Source: a bacterium (GTDB taxonomy: Bacteria; CAIWAD01). From it: 64,000 nt of DNA. A model generated the notes under the pieces. That model worked only from the letters and a program-made list of their open reading frames with translations, did no database searches and was not told the origin of the DNA. This document shows positions 26,139-36,692 of the stretch, in pieces. The stretch lies in the NCBI GenBank assembly GCA_030429345.1, contig JAUIFJ010000008.1, positions 1 to 64,000 of the forward strand. The letters are read 5' to 3'. A program made the translations under genes and the position numbers. Every line of letters starts with the position of its first letter. The stretch's first letter is position 1.

Positions 26139-28078
26139 GGGTTGGCCTCCTTCTCGCTTTCTCCCCCGCTCCGGCCGCGTTGCTTGCGGCTGCGGATGCC
26201 GTACTTGGAGATCTTGTACTTCAGGGCGCGGAAACTCAATCCCAAGTCCCGCGCCGCCAGCTCCCGGTCCCCCGCCCGGATCTGCAGGGCATTGCGGATC
26301 AGGCGGATTTCCAGTTCGCGCACTGTCTCTTCCAGGCTCTTGCCCTCTTCCAGCGGTACCACGGGCCAGGCCTTCCCTTCCAGGGGTGGACACTCCGTCG
26401 ACGAAGGGGACACAAGCCCCATGTCCTGCGGCCGGATCTCGCGCCGAGCCACCTGCGCTCCGCGCGCCACCGCGTTCTTCAGTTCGCGGACATTGCCCGG
26501 GAATCCGTACTGGTTCAGCACCTGCAGGGCTTCCGCGGAAAACTCGAGCCGCTTGCCCCACCTGCGGTTGAGGCGGTCCAGTTCGCTGACGGCAATGAAA
26601 TAGATGTCTTCGCGACGATCCTGAAGGGGGGGGAGATCGATGCGGAAGGCACTGATGCGCATCAACAGGTCCTTGCGGAAGGCGCCATTGGCCACCAGCT
26701 CCGCGGGGTCCCGATTGGTTGCGCTGATGATCCGCGCGGAAGAATATCGCGTCTTCGCGCTTCCCATGGGGGAAAATTCTCCGGTCTCCAAAAATCGCAG
26801 CAGCTTGGGCTGGATGGAGAGGGGCATGTCCCCGATCTCGTCCAGGAAGAGGCTTCCCTTTTCCGCCAGCTCGACCAGCCCCTTGCGATCCTCTGTCGCG
26901 CCCGTGAAGGCGCCTTTCACGTGACCGAACAGCGTGCTTTCGAAGAGGCCTTCGGGGATCGCCGGGCAGTTCACGGGCACGAAGGGCGCCGTGGCCCGGA
27001 CACCGGCCGAATGCAGCGCGCGCGCTACCAGTTCCTTGCCGGTGCCGGTCTCGCCGATCACCATGACCGGCAGTTCCGAGCCGGCCAGGGCCTCGATCTC
27101 GCGGATGATGCGGCGCATGTTCTCGCTGACCGCCACCATGCCGTGACTGCGGATCAGGGTTTCCGCCAGGGGGAAGGGGTCCGAATCCTGGGGATGATCG
27201 TCCTTGAGGATTTCCTGGCAGGTTTCCCGCACCCAGGTGTTGTCGCTGTCATAGCGGCGACAGAATTCAAGCGCTTCCTGGGCCAGGGCGGCGGCCTCGC
27301 CGTGCTGGCCTTCCTGTTGCCGGATGCGTGCCATGTTGCCCAGAATCAGCGGCAGGCGGTGAGGCAGGTCGTGGCGACGCGCCAGGTCCTGGGCCTTGTC
27401 GAAATAGATCCAGGCCTGTCCGGGCTGCTGCTGCTCCTGCAGCAGGGTGCCCATGTTGAATTCGATGCGCAGACGCCGTTCGGGGTCCTCGCCCGCCAGC
27501 TGGCGGGCCTCTTCCAGGTGAACCAGGGCCTGGGGAAAGCGATCGCGGGCATAGTCGAGGACGGCCTGGTTGACGAGCAGATCCGCCTGCTCCTCCTCCA
27601 GTCCGATTTCCCGGGCCATGCCCAGCGCGCGGGCGATTTCCGCTTCGGCCTTGTCGTGTTCGCCCAGGGAGGTGTGCAGGGAGGCCAGCAGGTTGATCAT
27701 GCGGACCTGCTCCTCCGGACGGAAAGAGAGACCGCGATCCAGCACTTCGCGATAGAACTGCAGCGCCGTGCGCTTCTCGCCCAGGCGACGAGTCGCCAGA
27801 CCGGCGTTCATCAGGGCCTTGTGCGCCGTCTCCTGCAGTTGAGAACGATGTTCGGGATTCCGGCACGCGCGATACACCTGGAAGTAGAGTTCACGTGCTT
27901 CACGGTTCCTGCCGGCGCCGAGCAGCGCATTCCCTTTGACCAACAGCAGACGTGCATGGCGCAAAGGGTTGTTTTCCCGAGACAGTTCCTCCTGGAGAGA
28001 ACGGAGACACTCTTCGTATCGCCGTTCACTCAGCAGGGAGACCGCCGGGTGTCGTGATATGTCGTGGCTGTCAGACAA
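26135..28078 (-). CDS. Sigma54-dependent transcriptional activator with TPR sensor domain
   Basis: About 647 residues. The N-terminal half is tetratricopeptide repeat (ARLLLVKGNALLGAGRNREA, HKALMNAGLATRRLGEKRTA, IEFNMGTLLQEQQQPGQAW). The AAA+ domain has Walker A GETGTGKE near residue 341, the GAFTGA loop that contacts sigma54 (VKGAFTGATEDR), Walker B LFLDEIGD and FPGNVRELKNAVARG. A Fis-type helix-turn-helix ends the protein (AARDLGLSFRALKYKISKYGI). There is no receiver or PAS domain, so the TPRs probably sense a protein or peptide. The start is uncertain: no ATG lies near the first TPR; TTG at 28078 is the shortest choice and GTG at 28171 is possible. Confidence 0.88.
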   Translation of the reverse strand: MSDSHDISRHPAVSLLSERRYEECLRSLQEELSRENNPLRHARLLLVKGNALLGAGRNREARELYFQVYRACRNPEHRSQLQETAHKALMNAGLATRRLGEKRTALQFYREVLDRGLSFRPEEQVRMINLLASLHTSLGEHDKAEAEIARALGMAREIGLEEEQADLLVNQAVLDYARDRFPQALVHLEEARQLAGEDPERRLRIEFNMGTLLQEQQQPGQAWIYFDKAQDLARRHDLPHRLPLILGNMARIRQQEGQHGEAAALAQEALEFCRRYDSDNTWVRETCQEILKDDHPQDSDPFPLAETLIRSHGMVAVSENMRRIIREIEALAGSELPVMVIGETGTGKELVARALHSAGVRATAPFVPVNCPAIPEGLFESTLFGHVKGAFTGATEDRKGLVELAEKGSLFLDEIGDMPLSIQPKLLRFLETGEFSPMGSAKTRYSSARIISATNRDPAELVANGAFRKDLLMRISAFRIDLPPLQDRREDIYFIAVSELDRLNRRWGKRLEFSAEALQVLNQYGFPGNVRELKNAVARGAQVARREIRPQDMGLVSPSSTECPPLEGKAWPVVPLEEGKSLEETVRELEIRLIRNALQIRAGDRELAARDLGLSFRALKYKISKYGIRSRKQRGRSGGESEKEANP

Positions 28079-28211
28079 AAGGTTGCAGGATGCGGCCGGG
28101 GCCGCGTTCAATTGGTTCGGCAGGAGGAAAATGGGGAAGCGTCCAACTGGATGCAAGAGAAAAGGAGGCACCCGGGATTCGCCGCTCGCGCATGAACAAG
28201 CGCGGCAAGGA

Positions 28212-28709
28212 CTAGGTCTGCAGCGACTCGTTCCAGGTCTTGAGTTGCGCCAGATGACTGCGGGCCAGGCTGCGTGCCGCACGGAACTCGTCGACAAACC
28301 CGCTGTCCGCGAACAGTTCTTCGAGTCCCTGGCACAGGGTCTGGAACTGCTCTTCCAGCTGAAGCAGGTGCAGAAAGCGCTTGCGACGCTGGCGCCCCCG
28401 CCGGAAGAGACGCGGCGGACGTTCGCGGATTGTCTGCAGGCGGTTCAGGCCGCTGTTCTCGAGCAGCGCCTGATGAGCTCCAGCCTCCGCCAGCGAGCCG
28501 GAGTCGATGCTGCCAAGCCGACGGCGGAAGAGGCTTTGCAGGTCTCCCTTTTCCTGGTGCAGGGCTTCCAGGTCCCGTCTCATCTCTTCGTCCAGGACCA
28601 GCCGCCGGCAATCCATAAGCGCACGGCGACCGGCGCGCAGGTGCAGGGTCGCCAGCAGGCAGCCCTCCAGTGGCGACAAGCGGCTGTCCAGGCTCAGGGC
28701 TTCGCTCAT
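28212..28709 (-). CDS. Small helical protein of unknown function
   Basis: 165 residues, not recognised. Starts MSEALSLDSRLSPLEG; predicted to be long helices with many Arg, Leu and Glu (LEALHQEKGDLQSLFRRRL, RRGRQRRKRFLHLLQLEEQF), possibly a coiled-coil adaptor. No signal or membrane segment. The ATG overlaps the TGA of the hydrolase gene by four bases. Confidence 0.7.
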   Translation of the reverse strand: MSEALSLDSRLSPLEGCLLATLHLRAGRRALMDCRRLVLDEEMRRDLEALHQEKGDLQSLFRRRLGSIDSGSLAEAGAHQALLENSGLNRLQTIRERPPRLFRRGRQRRKRFLHLLQLEEQFQTLCQGLEELFADSGFVDEFRAARSLARSHLAQLKTWNESLQT

Positions 28710-29692
28710 GCAAGGCTCTCCGAATCCAGGAAGGCACAGCAGGCGGCAACTCCGCGATCGGTGGCCAGGAATTCCCCGTGAGGCATGGGGCGCTGCGGAC
28801 TGCCCAGAATGCGCCGCGGCCAGGGACAGGATGGGGGTCGTGTGACAGAAACCAGCAGGCGGCCGTCGCCCTTCAGGCTGGTCCGCGGCGCGCCCTCCAC
28901 GGAAGAGATGGTCGGCACGCCGCTGCCGGCCAGGATCAGGGCCTGGCGCGGATGGCTGCGAAAGAGCTGCCAAAGGGCCTTGCGTCGACGCAGCATGGCG
29001 CGGCGCGCCTGGGCCAGCAGGAGCTGGAACTGGAGACGCTCGGCATGGCTGGGTGGAAAATCCCGCGGCCAGGCCTGCTTGCGCAGCCAGTCTCCCAGCG
29101 GCGGCGGACAACCGGGTCCCGGCAGAAGGTGATAGAGGGCCGGAAAGCTGCGCGCCAGGGCGGAATCATACTGTCTTTCCGCTTCGTCCTCGCTTCCGCC
29201 GCAGTCACGGCCGTCCCGCAGCAGGGAGACAATGTCCAGGCTCCCGCAGAAGGGCGGAGTGACGAAGACGATCCGTTCCAGCTGTTCAGGCCGCAACAGG
29301 CCGCAGGCGAGAGCTTCCAGCAGGATCTGCGATCCCATGCTGTGGCAGACCACATCCACGCGATCGAGCACCTGCAGCTCGCCCCGGATCGCTTCCAGGG
29401 CCTGTTCCGGAGCCAGCCGCCAATCCCAGCAGGGAGCGATCAAGCGGCTCTTGCCGCGACGATCTTCCAGGAAGGGGCCATACAGACTGTCTTCCACCGG
29501 ACCCGCTCCAATACGGACACCTCGTTCGCGGGGAAGGGCGCGTCCGTTGGCGCAGATGCGCAGTGCAAGGGCTTCGGCGCCGGGGCGGAACTCCTGCTCC
29601 AGGTTCCAGAGCAGGGTCTCGCCGCCCGTCCTCTTGCGCACAAGAGCGGAACCGCGAATGCCATGCAGGAAAAGCAAAGGGGGTCGTGGCAT
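28706..29692 (-). CDS. Alpha/beta hydrolase, lipase-like
   Basis: 328 residues. LLFLHGIRGSALVRKR supplies an oxyanion-type HG motif, VDVVCHSMGSQILLEAL contains the nucleophile elbow (CHSMG in place of GHSMG), and VTPPFCGS follows strand 6. A candidate catalytic His is in MPHGEFL near the C-terminus. The arrangement is like LCAT/PGAP1-type lipases (WDWRLAPEQ). No signal peptide, so it is probably cytoplasmic. Substrate unknown. Translationally coupled to the small helical gene downstream. Confidence 0.75.
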   Translation of the reverse strand: MPRPPLLFLHGIRGSALVRKRTGGETLLWNLEQEFRPGAEALALRICANGRALPRERGVRIGAGPVEDSLYGPFLEDRRGKSRLIAPCWDWRLAPEQALEAIRGELQVLDRVDVVCHSMGSQILLEALACGLLRPEQLERIVFVTPPFCGSLDIVSLLRDGRDCGGSEDEAERQYDSALARSFPALYHLLPGPGCPPPLGDWLRKQAWPRDFPPSHAERLQFQLLLAQARRAMLRRRKALWQLFRSHPRQALILAGSGVPTISSVEGAPRTSLKGDGRLLVSVTRPPSCPWPRRILGSPQRPMPHGEFLATDRGVAACCAFLDSESLA

Positions 29693-29837
29693 GAATCCGG
29701 ATCGCTAGAGGTGAAAGCATTCCTGTCGAATGCGGTCCTGAACGGGGAAGGATATAGCATTTCCCTCCCGACCGGAAGGTGCAACTCCCGGAATCCGGAC
29801 TTTGCTCCCGATGGGAGTCAGAAAGCGGGCGAAAATC

Positions 29838-30452
29838 CTACCAGTCCACTTCCGGACGGGTGGTCAGTTCCTGGAATTTTTCCTCGATCAGCTCTTCGCG
29901 GCGCTCCAGGCGCAGTTGCAAGGAGTTTTCCAGTTCGTCCAGTTCTTTCTTCAGCCCTTCGAATTCAGCCTGTTTCAGTTGCTGCCGCAGATCGAAGGCG
30001 CGGGTCAGGGCCTGGCGCAGTTCGGTTTCGGCCTCCTGCCGCTCGACGCCCTGGCTGTCACGCACACGCTCTCCCAGCCGACGCACCGTGCTGCGCAGGG
30101 CGATCTCATCAATCTGCACCTGGAAACGGGCCGGATCCTCCTCGCGCATCGCCATCAGGCGACGCACTTCCGTGTGCAGCTCGCGGGCCTTTTCGCGAAA
30201 GGTCTCCGGGTCCGCGGCGCGCAGCCGTTCCAGGCGGCTGAAGCGATCCGGGAAATGCTCTCGAATGAACTGGAACTCCTGGTGGCTGAGTCCAGGAGGG
30301 CCTTCCTGCTGCAGTCCCGGATTCCTGCGAAAACGCCCCTGCGCTTCCACGGCGCTCTCGAGTCCCACCAAGAGGAAGGACAAGGTGAAGAGGACCAGCC
30401 AGCGGCGGATCCGGCCCTTGTTCCTGTGAGTGAAAGCAGTCGTCGGCTGCAT
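29838..30452 (-). CDS. Periplasmic helical protein (Spy/CpxP- or DUF3106-like)
   Basis: 204 residues with a signal peptide (RWLVLFTLSFLLVGLESAVEA), then charged helices (LSHQEFQFIREHFPDRFSRLERLR; RQEAETELRQALTRAFDLRQQLKQAE). Size, charge pattern and position behind an ECF sigma and an anti-sigma gene match periplasmic stress or metal-sensing partners of the Spy/CpxP/ZraP sort. GGAGGAAATC precedes the ATG at 30452. Confidence 0.65.
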   Translation of the reverse strand: MQPTTAFTHRNKGRIRRWLVLFTLSFLLVGLESAVEAQGRFRRNPGLQQEGPPGLSHQEFQFIREHFPDRFSRLERLRAADPETFREKARELHTEVRRLMAMREEDPARFQVQIDEIALRSTVRRLGERVRDSQGVERQEAETELRQALTRAFDLRQQLKQAEFEGLKKELDELENSLQLRLERREELIEEKFQELTTRPEVDW

Positions 30453-30475
30453 GATTTCCTCCCGCGCGTCGCCGG

Positions 30476-31069
30476 CTAGAAGCGGCTGAAGTCTTCGCGC
30501 AGATTGCTCAATTCCTCGGAGAGAGCCTGCATGCGCTCGTCTCCGATTTCGAATCCTTCAATGCGGTCCAGTTCCGCCAAGTCCTCCAGCGCGTCCCAGG
30601 AAGCGTCCTCCTGCTCGACTCGCGGCAGTTCCCGGAGTTCGGCGGACCAGAGTTCGTGCAGCGCCGGCTGCTCCTGGAAGCCGCGCACCGCGGTCAACAG
30701 CACGACCGCCGCCGCGGCCATGCTTCCGAATAGCGTGAAAAAGCGGGCGCCGCGATCCGGCCGCAGCCGGCGCAGGCTCCTGTCGGCAAGCCCGGCCGGG
30801 GCTTTGGTTGTCGGCCAGGCATGCTGGAGGGCGCGATAACGCAATTCCAGCAGCATCTCTTCCCCGCCGTCTTCCGGTGGCCGGAAGGCCGGCGGCTCGA
30901 CCTGGGCTGCCGGCCAGTGCCGGGCCAGCTGATCCAGGTCCGCGGCGGCGCGGCAATGCCGCAGGGTCTTTTCCGCCAGCCCTTGCGGAGCGCGGCTCGC
31001 GGGCCAGGCGCAGGCAAGCGCGGAAAAACCCTTCTCCAGCGGACGGCTATCGGGTGCTTGCGGTTTCAT
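30476..31069 (-). CDS. Putative membrane anti-sigma factor
   Basis: 197 residues with one membrane helix (FFTLFGSMAAAAVVLLTAV, near residues 108-127), a cytoplasmic N-terminal part and a periplasmic acidic tail. It overlaps the end of the ECF sigma gene by 23 bases, the usual arrangement for a cognate anti-sigma factor. The N-terminal part holds two copies of one motif: AWPASRAPQGLAEKTLRHCR and AWPTTKAPAGLADRSLRRLR. No zinc-binding HxxxCxxC motif was found. Confidence 0.65.
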   Translation of the reverse strand: MKPQAPDSRPLEKGFSALACAWPASRAPQGLAEKTLRHCRAAADLDQLARHWPAAQVEPPAFRPPEDGGEEMLLELRYRALQHAWPTTKAPAGLADRSLRRLRPDRGARFFTLFGSMAAAAVVLLTAVRGFQEQPALHELWSAELRELPRVEQEDASWDALEDLAELDRIEGFEIGDERMQALSEELSNLREDFSRF

Positions 31070-31625
31070 AGCCCTGTTTCTCGAAATACATGCGAATGCG
31101 CGCCACTGCGCGGTGCATGCGGGCGAGGATCGTTCCCAGCTTCTCGCCCCGCGTGTCGGCGATTTCCTGAAAGGTCATGCCGGTTTCCAGCCTCAGCAGC
31201 ACCAGGTCCCGCATGGCGTCCGGCAGCTGGTCGACGGCGGCCACCAGCGTTTCCGCCGTGTCCTTCCGCTGCAGCCAGCGATCCGGAATCCAGTCCCCGG
31301 AAGGGTCGGCAAGGCCTTCGATGCCTTCATCCCCGTCCTCCTCCTCGAAGCGCTTGAGGCGGCTTTGCCGACGGCGGCTCAGGTCCACGCACAGATTTCC
31401 GGCAATGGTGAAGAGCAGGCTCTTGAAGCGGCTGCGCTCGTCATAGGTTTCCAGCTGCCGCACCATGCGCAGGAAGGTTTCCTGGAACAGGTCCTCGGCG
31501 TCTTCCCGGCTGCGGGTCATGCGCAGCAGGTAGCCGAAGAGCATATGCTGATAGCGCTGGATCAGTTCACCCAGTGCCGCCTGATCACCCTGCCGGTGCC
31601 GATCTATGAGAGCCGCGTCTGTCAT
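31047..31625 (-). CDS. ECF-family RNA polymerase sigma factor
   Basis: 192 residues. Region 2: ALGELIQRYQHMLFGYLLRM, DAEDLFQETFLRM, FKSLLFTIAGNLCVDLSRRR. Region 4: VDQLPDAMRDLVLLRLETGM, TFQEIADTRGEKLGTILARM. These identify an extracytoplasmic-function sigma factor. A TTG at 31637 is possible but the ATG at 31625, 7 bases after GAGG, is preferred. It heads a three-gene sigma, anti-sigma, periplasmic-protein set. Confidence 0.93.
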   Translation of the reverse strand: MTDAALIDRHRQGDQAALGELIQRYQHMLFGYLLRMTRSREDAEDLFQETFLRMVRQLETYDERSRFKSLLFTIAGNLCVDLSRRRQSRLKRFEEEDGDEGIEGLADPSGDWIPDRWLQRKDTAETLVAAVDQLPDAMRDLVLLRLETGMTFQEIADTRGEKLGTILARMHRAVARIRMYFEKQGYETASTR

Positions 31626-31654
31626 CCTTTGCCTCAAACGCCCCCAGGCCGGAT

Positions 31655-32650
31655 TTATTGCCCGTGAAACTCCCGCGCGCTGGCGAGAACGGCTTTTCGC
31701 GCGTCGGCCGGCGGGCGCCAGCCGCTGGCCAGCAGTTTCGAGATGTCGCTGTAGTAGCCGCTGCCGCTGAAGCCGGCGACGGTCTCGCGGCTCAGGGGAA
31801 AGGGTATGCCGCGGGCGCGCAGGACATCTCCCAGCTGGCCCAGCACCTTCAAGGGGAACGCGGGCAGGGCGATCCGCCGCCCCTGGTGGCCAATGGCCTG
31901 CTGGATCCAGTCCTGGACCTGGGCCATGCTCGGACAGGGATCGTCGCGCACCAGGAAGGCGGCCTCCGTCCCTCCGGCCGCGCCTGCCTTCTGCTCGAGC
32001 AGGTACAGAAGGGCGTGGACCAGGTGTTCACGCCGGATCACGTTGAAGCAGGAGCGGCCGCCGCCGGCGCGCAGGTAGCTCGGAGCGGCCATCATGCGCA
32101 TCAGCCGCGCGGCGCTGCTGTGGGCATTGGGATCGGCGCCGTGGATCACGCCGGGGCGCAGGGTCAGCAGGCGTGTCCGGCCCCAGTCCAGCCGGGCCAG
32201 CTCCTCCTCCGCCCGCGCCTTGCTTTCGCCGTAGAGCGACACGGGCCGGAAGGGGAAGTCCTCCCGCAAGGGCGCTTCCTCGCTCCCGATCGGTCCGTGG
32301 GCGCTGACCGTGGAGAAAAAGACGAAACACTCCGCGCCGGCCCCGATGGCCTGGCGGGCCAGGTGCATCACGGCTTCCGTGTTGACGCGCAGGTAGGTCC
32401 GGCGATCCACGCGGGCATTTCCCAATAGGGCCGCCATGTGGATCACCGTGTCGCCGGCGGAGACCACGGCGGGCGCTTCGCCCTGCCGCATGTCCCATGT
32501 CTCACACCGGCAGGATGCCGCTTCCGGCAGCTGGCGGCCTAGGCGCGCCGGATCACGCCCCAGCAGGAAGAGCTCCTCGCCGCGCTCCAGCAGGGGCGGC
32601 AGGAGCGCGCGGCCCAGGAAGCCGCCGGCGCCGCTCAGCACGAAGGCCAT
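31655..32650 (-). CDS. NAD-dependent epimerase/dehydratase (extended SDR)
   Basis: 331 residues. N-terminal SGAGGFLGRAL nucleotide-binding loop, VIHMAALLGN, catalytic Ser/Thr region VFFSTVSAHG, and YGESK with the catalytic Tyr and Lys. GRSCFNVIRREHLVHAL is the substrate-side segment of extended SDRs. Probably acts on a nucleotide sugar or sterol-like alcohol; substrate not decidable. The start codon abuts the stop of the aminopeptidase gene with no spacer. Confidence 0.82.
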   Translation of the reverse strand: MAFVLSGAGGFLGRALLPPLLERGEELFLLGRDPARLGRQLPEAASCRCETWDMRQGEAPAVVSAGDTVIHMAALLGNARVDRRTYLRVNTEAVMHLARQAIGAGAECFVFFSTVSAHGPIGSEEAPLREDFPFRPVSLYGESKARAEEELARLDWGRTRLLTLRPGVIHGADPNAHSSAARLMRMMAAPSYLRAGGGRSCFNVIRREHLVHALLYLLEQKAGAAGGTEAAFLVRDDPCPSMAQVQDWIQQAIGHQGRRIALPAFPLKVLGQLGDVLRARGIPFPLSRETVAGFSGSGYYSDISKLLASGWRPPADARKAVLASAREFHGQ

Positions 32651-33985
<1,335 letters not shown>

Positions 33986-34072
33986 CTCATCCCTTTCGAT
34001 CGAACTCGTTCTCGACGTCGCCATCGATACCGTCACATGCTTTTGTATCACCCATTCGCGGGCGACGGCCCT

Positions 34073-34756
34073 TCAGCCTTCCCAGGTCCTTCCGTAAAAC
34101 GGCGGGATCACCTTCCTCAGGTGCGCGAAATGGATCGGCAGGCCCTTGCGGCGGAAGAGCTCCTCGAACTCGGTGCGCGGGCTGGAGGCTGCCAGCGGAC
34201 TGTGATCCAGGTCGGGGCCGGCCTCCAGCAGCTCCAGGTTCTGCGGTCGTCCGGCCAGCAGTTCCTCCCAGGCCGCCGGCTCGTCGCTCTTGAAGCGCAG
34301 CTCGCCCCCCGGTGCCAGCAGGTCCTGGATCATCCAGAGCATGCGCTCGCCGAAGAGGCGCCGCCGCCGGCTGGTCTCGGATGGCCAGGGGTCCGGAAAG
34401 TTCATGTAGACGCGATCCAGCTCGCCTTCGCGGAAGACGCGGGGAAGCACCTCCGCGAACTCGCAGAGAACGCGGAAACCGCCTTCCGCCCCGCACTGGC
34501 GCAGCTTGTTGCGCGCTGTCACACAGCGGTCCGGCTTCAGCTCCAGGCCGAGCAGTCCGGCCTCCGGGTGCCCGGCGCGCAGCTGCGATAGGAAGGCGCC
34601 GCGACCGCAGCCGATCTCCAGCCAGAGCCTTTCGCGCTGCAGCTCCTTTCGCCAGCGGCCGCGCAGCGGCTCCAGCTCCGCCAGCCCGACGAGGATCTCT
34701 CCCGGATAGCGGGTCACATTGCGCTTGTGGATCTTGTGCACCCGCGGTCGGGCCAT
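34073..34756 (-). CDS. trmB: tRNA (guanine-N7)-methyltransferase
   Basis: 227 residues. SAM-binding LEIGCGRGAFLSQL, the family signature MNFPDPWP, and TEFEELF near the C-terminus identify TrmB, which makes m7G46 in tRNA. LGLELKPDRCVTARNK binds the cofactor's ribose. Length is normal. It lies upstream of pepP on the same strand with an 87-base gap. Confidence 0.95.
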   Translation of the reverse strand: MARPRVHKIHKRNVTRYPGEILVGLAELEPLRGRWRKELQRERLWLEIGCGRGAFLSQLRAGHPEAGLLGLELKPDRCVTARNKLRQCGAEGGFRVLCEFAEVLPRVFREGELDRVYMNFPDPWPSETSRRRRLFGERMLWMIQDLLAPGGELRFKSDEPAAWEELLAGRPQNLELLEAGPDLDHSPLAASSPRTEFEELFRRKGLPIHFAHLRKVIPPFYGRTWEG

Positions 34757-34903
34757 GGCGGATCTCCTCTTCCTCCGACTCCGTCAAGCTACTTGTGAAC
34801 AGGCGATTGGACAACGCGCGGCCCGCGGCCCCTGTTTCATCGCCGCCTGCCATTCGCCAAACTATGGCACGGACCGGAGAGGCCCGTCGAAGAAGGACTG
34901 CTC

Positions 34904-36676
34904 GTGCTGGCACGATTCCGCCATCCATTCCTCATCAAGCGCTGGTTTCGCAACCGGGAGCGGAGCGAGTACGGGCTGACCGTGTTCTACGCCGTGCTGA
35001 TCGGCGGAGCCGTGGGCGTGGTCGGCGCGCTTTTCTACCGGGCCCTGCTGCTGGTGCAGCAGCTTTTCTTCCGCGCCGACGAGACCGGCTTCGACCAGCT
35101 GCACTGGCTGACCCTGCTGCTGGTGCCCGTGGCCGGCGGCGTGATCCAGGCGGCCATAACGCGCCTGGCGCCGGAAACGGCGGCCCGCAAGGGCGTGGTC
35201 GAAGTAATGAAAAGCCTGCGTCTGCGGCAGGGCGTGATCCGCGGAAGCACGACCCTGTTCCACATGGTGGCCCCGGCGATCAGCATCGGCACGGGGGGCA
35301 GCGTGGGACCGGAGGGACCGGCCTGCCAGCTGGGCGCCGGCATCGCCTCGCGCCTGGGGCAGCTCTTCCAGGTCAGCCCGGCCCGGCTCAAGGTGATGGT
35401 CGCCGCAGGCAGCGGAGCCGCCATCTCGGCCATCTTCAATGCTCCCCTGGGGGGCGTCTTCTTCGCCCTGGAAATCATCCTGCTCAACGACCTGAAGGAA
35501 GTGACCTTCGGCGTGCTGATCCTGGCCAGCGTCGTGGCCAACGTGGTCTCGCACGCCATCCTGGGCGGCCACACCATTTTCGCCATTCCGGAAGTCGCCG
35601 TGGCCAGCGCGGCCCAGCTGCCTTTCTTCCTGCTGCTGGGCATTCTGGGCGGACTGGTCTCGGTGGGGTTCATGCGCTGGTCGGGGTGGCTGGCCAGCCT
35701 GGTCTGGGGCAAGTGGCGCAAGGTGCCGCGCTGGATCTTCCCGCCCCTGGCCGGCCTGCTGCTGGGGTTGACGGCGCAGTTTCATCCCGAAATCCTCGGC
35801 GTCGGCTACCACGGCATCCAGCAGATGCTGGACGGCCAGGTCCTGCTGCTTGGTGCGGCGGTCCTGCTGGTCCTGAAAATCCTCCTGACCGCGACCACGG
35901 TGGAACTGGGCGGCTTCGGCGGCACCTTCGCGCCGAGCCTCTTCATCGGCGCCATGCTGGGCGGCTTCTGCTCCCAGGCCCTCGCCCTGGCGGGGTTCGA
36001 GATCCAGCCGGCCCTCTGCATCCTGGCCGGCATGGGCACGGTGCTGGCCGGCATCAACGGGATTCCGCTGACGGCCTTCCTGCTGCTGCTGGAGATCACC
36101 GGCAACTACAGCCTCGTCCTGCCGATGATGATCAGCGTCAGCGCGGCGACGCTCGTGATCCAGTTCGTGGTCCACGAGCGCTCGCTCTACATCTACAAGC
36201 TGAAGAAGGCGCACTTGTATACGGAAAAGGACGGCACGGCCGAACTGGCCGAGACCAGCGTGCGGGAGCTGATCGACGAGACGCGCCCGATGGTCCCGGA
36301 GGACGCTGCGCTGAAGGACGTGATCCACCTCTTCGGCGAGCTGGACCTGAAGGACCTGGTGGTGGTCGACAAGGAGCAGCGCATACGCGGCATGCTCGAC
36401 TTCGCCGACCTGCGGCACATCATCAGCGAACCGGAGACGCTTCGCATCCTGCGCGTGCGGGAACTGGTGACGCCGACCGCCGTGATCCACCCCGAGACCA
36501 GCCTGGTCGAGTTCATCGAGGCCGCCCGCGAGGCGCACACGGACTACCTGCCGGTCCAGGACGCCGAAGGCCGCCTCTGCGGCATCGTCTTTTCCAGCAC
36601 CGTGACGCACAGCGCCCAGGCGATCCTGCGCCGCAGCCAGCTGGAGAAGGAAAGCAATCGCTGGGTCTTCAAGTAG
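34904..36676 (+). CDS. ClC-family chloride channel/transporter with CBS pair
   Basis: 590 residues. The membrane domain has the selectivity-filter motifs GTGGSVGPEGP (with the gating Glu, near residues 129-139) and GGFGGTFAPSLFIGA; NAPLGGVFFALEI is the helix after the first filter loop. Two CBS domains (about residues 445-580; DLKDLVVVDKEQRIRGML, HTDYLPVQDAEGRLCGIV) form a cytoplasmic nucleotide-sensing tail. Start is GTG at 34904, 7 bases after AAGGA. Presence of the gating Glu leaves both channel and proton antiporter possible. Confidence 0.93.
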   Translation: MLARFRHPFLIKRWFRNRERSEYGLTVFYAVLIGGAVGVVGALFYRALLLVQQLFFRADETGFDQLHWLTLLLVPVAGGVIQAAITRLAPETAARKGVVEVMKSLRLRQGVIRGSTTLFHMVAPAISIGTGGSVGPEGPACQLGAGIASRLGQLFQVSPARLKVMVAAGSGAAISAIFNAPLGGVFFALEIILLNDLKEVTFGVLILASVVANVVSHAILGGHTIFAIPEVAVASAAQLPFFLLLGILGGLVSVGFMRWSGWLASLVWGKWRKVPRWIFPPLAGLLLGLTAQFHPEILGVGYHGIQQMLDGQVLLLGAAVLLVLKILLTATTVELGGFGGTFAPSLFIGAMLGGFCSQALALAGFEIQPALCILAGMGTVLAGINGIPLTAFLLLLEITGNYSLVLPMMISVSAATLVIQFVVHERSLYIYKLKKAHLYTEKDGTAELAETSVRELIDETRPMVPEDAALKDVIHLFGELDLKDLVVVDKEQRIRGMLDFADLRHIISEPETLRILRVRELVTPTAVIHPETSLVEFIEAAREAHTDYLPVQDAEGRLCGIVFSSTVTHSAQAILRRSQLEKESNRWVFK

Positions 36677-36692
36677 CTCCCGCGAGGCCCGT

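Noticed and set aside
28123-28781. Plus-strand frame starting at an ATG after AGGAGGAAA near 28131
   Set aside because: Despite the good ribosome-like site the frame runs antisense through two coupled genes and encodes no recognisable domain.
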